Origin: Pseudovirgaria hyperparasitica
Taxonomy: Eukaryota; Ascomycota; Dothideomycetes; Acrospermales; Acrospermaceae
DNA length: 64,000 nt
Reading direction: 5' to 3'
Assembly: GCF_010093815.1 (NCBI RefSeq)
Contig: NW_022985571.1
Coordinates: forward strand, 317,164-381,163
Shown: one piece after another, positions 58,418 through 64,000 of the stretch
Layout: each line of letters begins with the position of its first letter
Position numbering within the stretch: the first letter of the stretch is position 1
Notes under the pieces: generated by a model
Told to the model about the DNA's origin: nothing
Databases searched by the model: none
What the model saw: only the letters and a program-made list of their open reading frames with translations
Program-made: the position numbers and the translations under genes

Positions 58418-58448
58418 TTATTAGTTAAGGGCTACCCTTAACTAATAA
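58418..58448. repeat. Six-frame-stop palindrome, copy 14, before LINE D ORF1
   Basis: Perfect 31-bp palindrome, intact although the surrounding sequence is among the most RIP-mutated in the window. Confidence 0.95.
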
Positions 58449-58695
58449 AAAGAGAGTTAGCGTGTTAGTATTTATTAGTAGTAGTCTATACTTACTACTC
58501 TAAAGAGTTTTTAAGTATATATATATAGTATCTCTATACGTTAGTACTATTATATATTATATACTATATATATATATATGTATTAAAGGTTATTATACTC
58601 GGTATACTCTATTAACTAATATATATAGATTACTATATCGCCCCGAATTAACTAGTTTTAGTCTCTTAGAGTATTAGAAGTTTAATTCTTATATA

Positions 58696-58707
58696 TTATT
58701 AATTATA
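58696..58707. repeat. Target-site duplication of LINE D, right copy
   Basis: TTATTAATTATA, followed by D' pol sequence. Confidence 0.75.
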
Positions 58708-60050
58708 TAAGTAATCTTATATAGATCTATTATTATATAGTAAAGCTTCTTCTTTAGTCTAATACTATAAATATTCTTACTATTTAGTAAAACTTAATCT
58801 CTAATATTAAAGATTATAGGTTTTCTACCCTTATTATAGTATAATTTACTATAATCTATAGTATCTTATAGTAACTTTATAATACTTCTTTATATTTAGA
58901 ATAGTTCTATAGTAATTTCTATTACTTTAATATTAGATTATTCTACTTTAAACTATATTTCTAAGAACTATATATTATAGTTCTAACTAAAGGTTACTTT
59001 AAATAAACTTACATAGATTAATATATAATAGCTATTATTATATATAAATTCTATAATATAGACTAATCTTATCTAGTTATTCTACTTATAGTTATAATAT
59101 ATATATAAATATACCTTAACTATCTAATTCTACTACTCTATCTATCTATCTATTTATAGATAGAATATAGTACTAAGTTTCTACTTAATTCCTAGTATAT
59201 AGTAGAAATCCTTCTAAAATTTAGAGATTATCTATAGACCTCTATCTAAAACTATACTATTTAGTATACTATAGAGCTAAACTATATTATAGAGTAGTAT
59301 ATCTATAAGATCTAGTACTTAGATTATCTTTCTTATAGAAATATAGTATAATATCTTTATAAATCTATCTAGAACTATAAGTAAACTATTATAAATATAT
59401 CTAAGATACTTACTTAGGGGTAGATCTATAATAAAATCTATTAATAATTTCTTCTATATCTTCTTTAGTATAGATAATAGCCTTAATTTACTATATAGTA
59501 AGTATCTATATACTTTTATATACTAGTAAACGTTATATATTTTTATATAGTCCTTTATATATCCATAAAGACCTAGCTAGTTATATATTCTTTAGATTAA
59601 AATAACTATTCTTATAATACTAAAGTATTCTACTAATATATAATTATATTATTCCCTTAAAATATTAATTTATAAGCCGCCTTCTAGTATATATAGTTAG
59701 CCTTAGAAGTAGATTATATCTAATTATTATTTCTACCTTAATAACTATAGTAGATCTATAGTACTTCCTTTTATACTTATAACTTTCTTTACTAATATAT
59801 TAGAATTCTAGGTAGATTTAATTAAGTCTTTAAGGGTTTTCTTAGTTTCTTAGATATTTATTTAGATTACTTAATACCTACTTTAATTCCTACGGAGAAT
59901 TACTAAAAGTATCCTAGCTTCTAGTATTCTATTAGATAACTAGTCTTATAGTATCTATAGTATAGTATAGTCTAGATTATACTAACTATCTATATTATTC
60001 TATAATAATTTCTTATAATCTTTATACTATAATGGAGAATTAGCTTTATT
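58708..60050 (-). pseudogene. D' pol: end of RNase H/linker and integrase (RIP-degraded)
   Basis: From 60050 leftward the minus strand aligns with Gypsy-D 63613-64000 almost base for base, apart from RIP changes. It then continues into integrase. An LDRG block followed by IISKF-KDF, GIK-KLSTIF and I-R-IER near 59100-59260 matches the usual SDRGS-F-S-FW, GIK-LSTAFHPQTDGQTER region with the second catalytic Asp and the Glu. Because Gypsy-D runs off the window, this is the only view of that family's integrase. Confidence 0.82.
60046..60050. repeat. Probable target-site duplication of Gypsy-D, left copy (TTATT)
   Basis: Five bases directly before the LTR at 60051, inside a D' stretch that matches 63605-63625 of Gypsy-D. 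The partner copy would lie outside the window. Confidence 0.5.
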
Positions 60051-60264
60051 TGTTAGGACTTAGCCTTAGATAGAACCCGACCTACACGTACCTTAGCTAA
60101 CAGGGATAGGAGGTGACGTGAAGGGCGGTAAACAGTCACGTGCTAGATAGATCGGCGTCCCTTTATGTATATACTCTCGGATTCCTACTAAAAGGGTTTG
60201 GTAGTAATTCGTTCTATAATAGAATACACCCTATTATTCCATCTAACTATACTACTATCTAATA
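60051..60264 (+). repeat. Gypsy-D 5' LTR, 214 bp
   Basis: Begins TGTTAGGACTTAG (native TG end kept) and ends ACTATCTAATA. Inverted partner of 50799-51012. Confidence 0.92.
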
Positions 60265-60471
60265 ACCCTATTCTTACATTCGAATTACTCCCTATATAGT
60301 ACTATAGTTAAGATAGTCTAACTAGAACCGAGAAGGTCGACACGATCCACTATAGGGATAAGTAATACTATATTAAATAATAGGGATCCTCTATAATCGG
60401 TATTAATCCCGGCCGTTTCTAACCGAGAAGTGGAAATATTAGACTAAATCACGGAGCTTTTAGACGAAGAA

Positions 60472-61626
60472 ATGGTAGATACGCCGAGTAACTTCTAATA
60501 ATATAAAGCCGGATAACGAGTCGTGGCGGAGCCACACGAGGTATCATAATAAACCATTACCGAACTTTAGAAATATATCGTAAATTAGGCTCGAGAGATT
60601 CAAACCCTTAAAGAATAGATAGAACGTGCGAAACTCCTCGCAAAGAGACAAGAACTTAAGGAGTCTCTTAAAGAACTACGCCGAACGATAGTAGGTGGAC
60701 GACTTCCTATACTAATTCAGGCGGAATTAGTTTACCCACCATTAGAGTTACGACAATCTACTATATACCTAGCCGCTTCGTTACCGATTTACCCTACTCC
60801 TTCCCTAGATATACTAAAACCTAAAGACCCGACTATATTTATAGGGAAGAACTAAAAGGAGTAGAAAGACTAGAAGAGAGACTACGAAAAGTACTTCCTT
60901 AATAACTCTCTACTCTTTTCTACTAAAGTATAACACATTTCGTTCGGAGAACGATACCTAGACTTATAATCCCGCGATCAATAGGATAGATAGAAGGAAG
61001 TATAGCTACTATCTACGATAACCTAGGAATATTTAGCTATATTTATACTAAACACCCTCGGAACGGATAGAGAACGTAAAAGAAAGGTACTATCTAAGTT
61101 AAGAAGCGTAGCATAACGACCGAACTAGACACCTACTTAACTACTATAATACCTCTAAAACCTATAGAATAATATCCCTATACTATAGGAAAATATTCGT
61201 ATATTCTAGTTTCGCAAAGTACTACTTCCATTAATCCGCGAAAGACTAGGAATAGTATTATTAAGTTTTAACTATCTACACGAATTAGAGGAGAAAGCTA
61301 ATAAACACTACCGTATCCTTAAGGAACGCGGCTCTCTAGGTAAAACTAACGAACCCTATACGGGTTAGAAACGAGGTCGATCGAATACGTTCGATTAAGA
61401 GTAACCTTACCGCGATTAGTACTAGAAGAGCGTAAATCGAGGTAGAAACGCGTTAAGAGGACACCGAAATAATCGAGGCGGTGCTTCTTAACGCGGAAAA
61501 GGATAAGATATAGGCTTAAATATAACGCCTATCGTAAAATAGTAGGATTATAGCGCACTTCGTTACTATAAGTATAGAGAAATAGAATATATTTCACCTA
61601 ACTATAAGAATCTAAAAAAAGAATAG
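60472..61626 (+). pseudogene. Gypsy-D gag (capsid and CCHC knuckle), lightly RIP-degraded
   Basis: Phase set by an ATG at 60472 (MVDTPSN). A coiled, Lys/Glu-rich segment lies at 60590-60690. The capsid starts near 60830 (PTIFIGKN) and continues with FGERYLDL and FRKVLLPLIRERLGI. A basic Arg/Gly-rich stretch follows at 61370-61500. The zinc knuckle at 61564-61605 reads YYKYREIEYISPNY (CCHC with Cys/His turned to Tyr). Just after it comes a run of seven A, where pol overlaps in the -1 phase. The native start could lie upstream. Confidence 0.82.
61614..61620 (+). promoter_or_regulatory. Candidate -1 frameshift site (A AAA AAA) at the gag-pol junction
   Basis: In the gag phase the bases read CTA AAA AAA GAA, giving an X-XXX-YYY type slippery heptamer nine bases after the knuckle. 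Gag is in codon phase 1 and protease/RT in phase 0, a -1 step. The -1 phase from here reaches protease with only RIP-type stops. Confidence 0.5.
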
Positions 61627-64000
61627 ACTAGTACACGAGACCTAACCACGTCCTTAGCTAAATTATATATACTTAGAAGGAGCCGTAGCGCCTTCCGGCG
61701 AGTAAAGATCTAATATTACTAAAGATATTATTATCTATAGTAAATAGTAATAAAACTATATAGGCTCTTATAGATACTAGTATAGAAGATAACTATATTT
61801 CGTTAATTCTTATAAAGACGTATAGATTATCGTACGATCTCGGTAAAGTTAGCCGAACTATCGTAGTTAATAGATATGAAGTTAGAACTTTAGGCAAAGC
61901 TATAACGAATTACGAAGTTTATAACTCGAAGATAATAAAATAGTAGATGTCTAATAAATTTATCGTGGCTAATATTAGCTAATAGAATATAATTCTAGGG
62001 ATGCCTTAGCTTAGACGCCTAAACCCTATCCTTGATTTTTAGAAGGAGATATTGACGTTCCGATAATACTATAGTAAATTATACTAGTAAGTCATAACTA
62101 TTAGTAAGGAGGCATTGAACCTCGCTGTACGGACCCGATCGTCGCTAATCTATCTTACGTCCTTATCGATCGTTAATAAAGATAAGGATAATAGTAATAA
62201 TCGGGGCGAAGACACGCTACCCAACGTATATTCGTAGTATATGGATGTGTTTTCGGTAGAAGATACGTCACTTCTCCCTAATCACGGGCCGTATAAGCTA
62301 AAGATCGAGCTCGAAGAGGGAGTAGACGTCCCTTATAGTCTACTTTACCTACTTTCAAGACTAGAACTTAAAGTTCTTTATAAATATATTAAAGAATACC
62401 TCGAAAGAGACTAGATACGTTATAGTACGTCATCGGCCGGTATACCTATTCTCTTCATAAAGAAGAAAGACGGAAGTTTATATCTATACGTCGACTATTA
62501 GGTACTAAATACGGTGACTAAGAAGAATCGTTACCTATTACCGCTAGTTAGTAAATCTTTAGACTAATTAACGAAGGTAAAGTACTTTATAAAGCTAGAT
62601 TTATAAGATATATATTACCGGCTTTAAATTCGTCGCGGAGATAAGTGGAAAACCGCATTTCGGACTAGATATAGTTATTTTAAGTATACTATTATACTAT
62701 TCGGGCTAATAAATGTGCTAGGAGCGTTTTAAGGATATATTAATACTATACTCGTAGGATTACTTAACGTGATTTACGTAGTTTATCTCAATGATATACT
62801 AATTTACTCCGATAGTATATAGGATTATAAAGGACACGTGAAATCGGTGCTAAATCGTCTAAGGTAGTATAAACTCTACGTAAAATTATCTAAATGCGAG
62901 TTTCACTAATAAGAAGTTGGGTTTCTCGGCTTTATTATAATATATGGCGGCCTAAAAATGGAGCCGGAGCGTGTAAAGACTATCATAGAATAGCTAGAAC
63001 CTACTACTATACGTTAAATTAGAATATTTATAGGTTTCGTGAACTATTATCGTAAATTTATTATAGACTTCTTACGAATTACGGCGCTACTTAATAAACT
63101 TATAGAGAATGGCGGTAAAATTCCTATAGATAGGCGAGTATAGCGTAAAGCTAAGTCGGTCGAGATATAGTTAACGCCGGAAGCGCGAGATGCGTTCCGA
63201 TCATTAAAGAATTACTTTATAACTACGCCGATTCTTAGGTATTTCGATTCTAAGAAGTATATTCGGGTCGAAACTAACGCGTTAGAATTCGTAATTACTA
63301 GAATCATTAGTTAACCGTATAAAGATGCGAAAGACAAGGTATAATAGCACCCGGTCGCTTTCTTTTCCCGTAAAATGGCGGATATAGAGACGCGTTATAA
63401 TACGCACGACTAGGAACTACTTATAATCGTCGAGAGTTTTAAGTAATAGCGATATTATTTAGAAGGCTCCGTATATTAGATCGAATTATTATTAGATTAT
63501 ATAAATCTACGTTACTTTATATCGACTAAGGTCCTTAATCACTAATAAGTACGTTAGGCTAAGTAGATATTAATATTTAACTTTAACATCTTATATAAAG
63601 CTAGAAGAGAGAATAAAGCTAATCCTCTATCGCAGCATAAAGATTATAAGAAATCGTTATAGAATAACGTAGATAGTTAGTGTAAGTTAGACTATACTAT
63701 ACTTTAGATACTATAAGACTAGTTATCTAATAGAATACTAGAAGCTAGGACACTTTCGGCGATTCTCCGCGGGAATTAGAACGGGTATTAAGTAATCTAA
63801 ATAAACGTCTAAGAAACTAAGAAAACCCTTAAAGACTTAATTAAATCTACCTAGAATTCCGATATATTAGTAAAGAAAGTCATAAGTATAAAAGGAAGCG
63901 CTATAGATCCGCCGTGGTTATTAAGGTAGAAATAATAATTAGACGCGATCTACTTCTAAGGCCGACTCTACGTGCCGGAAGGCGGCTTACGAATTAATGT
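61620..64000 (+). pseudogene. Gypsy-D pol (protease, RT, RNase H; integrase beyond the window), lightly RIP-degraded
   Basis: Protease has ALIDTS at about 61761-61778 (active-site D-T-G with the Gly changed) and IILGMPWL near 61990. RT: FIKKKDGSLYLYVDY at 62454-62500, NRYLLPLV, KLDLQDIYYRL, and the catalytic VYLNDILIYS at 62781-62810 (first Asp changed to Asn). RNase H: RVETNALEFVI near 63270, HPVAFFSRKM, THDQELLIIV. Then a linker toward the integrase zinc region, ending at the window edge (YVPEGGLRINV). Only scattered TAG/TAA stops; this is the best-preserved pol in the window. Confidence 0.9.

Larger units (their letters stand above)
53342..58695 (-). mobile_element. LINE D, full-length Tad-like LINE on the minus strand, 5.35 kb
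   Basis: The tail lies at the left (TAA repeats, about 53338-53393) and the 5' UTR at the right (58449-58695, containing the TTCGGGG word). It has both palindromes, ORF1 and ORF2 in the family order. It is much more RIP-mutated than LINE A or B, yet shows no net indel between the endonuclease and RT motifs. Confidence 0.9.
50799..60050 (-). mobile_element. D' : Gypsy-D copy on the minus strand, 3' part, split by LINE D
   Basis: The 3' LTR is 50799-51012. Internal sequence on the minus strand is 51013-53329 and 58708-60050, interrupted by LINE D. From 60050 leftward it matches, in reverse, the Gypsy-D element from 63613 rightward. The 5' part should lie beyond the right end of the window, after the Gypsy-D element that interrupts it at 60051. 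It is itself inserted in Gypsy-C. Confidence 0.85.
60051..64000 (+). mobile_element. Gypsy-D LTR retrotransposon, 5' part (runs off the window)
   Basis: 5' LTR (60051-60264), gag and pol to the RNase H-integrase linker. Much less RIP-mutated than D', with many CA/TG remaining, in line with it being inserted into D'. Confidence 0.92.

Noticed and set aside
798-58448. The dispersed palindromes as a CRISPR array
   Set aside because: Spacing is kilobases, there are no uniform spacers or cas genes, and the sequence is fungal.
798-58448. The palindromes as bacterial-type transcription terminators
   Set aside because: No T-run follows, the host is eukaryotic, and several copies lie before or inside coding frames.

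Overview
This window has no intact gene. It is a stack of transposable elements from a filamentous fungus, very probably an ascomycete of the Pezizomycotina. The main evidence is repeat-induced point mutation (RIP). CA and TG dinucleotides are almost absent, TA is hugely over-represented, and nearly every break in the reading frames is a TAG or TAA where CAG, CAA or TGG is expected. Retroelement proteins can still be followed over kilobases in one frame, interrupted only by such stops. No ribosomal, tRNA or single-copy host gene was seen.

Layout of the left part. A Ty3/Gypsy element, 'Gypsy-A' (minus strand), fills 858-45661. Its two 529-bp LTRs have 9-bp terminal inverted repeats and a 5-bp CTTAT target-site duplication (TSD). 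Its own sequence adds up to only about 7.0 kb; the rest is younger insertions. Three copies of one Tad-like LINE sit in it, all on the plus strand: LINE A (5017-34260), LINE B (35024-40324) and the 5'-truncated LINE C (40677-43860), each with a 14-15 bp TSD and an ATT-repeat tail. LINE A is split by an outer 'Gypsy-B' element (6676-30563, minus strand, 369-bp LTRs, TSD TAGTA). That element is itself split by an inner Gypsy-B copy in the opposite orientation (9945-21355, plus strand) and by a roughly 0.94-kb tRNA-headed SINE-like element (27551-28489). Upstream of Gypsy-A is a further Gypsy-B-type LTR (273-650).

Layout of the right part. 'Gypsy-C' (plus strand, 45667-50798) is cut inside its chromodomain region by a minus-strand Gypsy-D copy called D' (50799-60050). 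D' was hit by LINE D (53342-58695, minus strand). It was also hit by a plus-strand Gypsy-D element (from 60051, running off the window), whose gag and pol are still readable.

How the parts relate. The LINEs encode a zinc-knuckle ORF1 and an endonuclease-RT ORF2. The SINE carries a Pol III A/B-box head and a 3' end that resembles the LINE 3' end, so it was probably mobilised by that LINE. Gypsy-B carries a third, unrecognised coding frame of about 1,000 codons after integrase. Gypsy-B and the LINE, two unrelated families, share a 31-33 bp near-perfect palindrome seen 14 times here. It closes all six reading frames and lies at ORF edges (2-3 bp before LINE ORF1, after LINE ORF2, before gag, between protease and RT, after the extra ORF). 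This palindrome and the extra Gypsy-B frame are the two most unusual items. A 10-N scaffold gap at 21998-22007 is flanked by an exact 95-bp duplication and looks like an assembly artefact.
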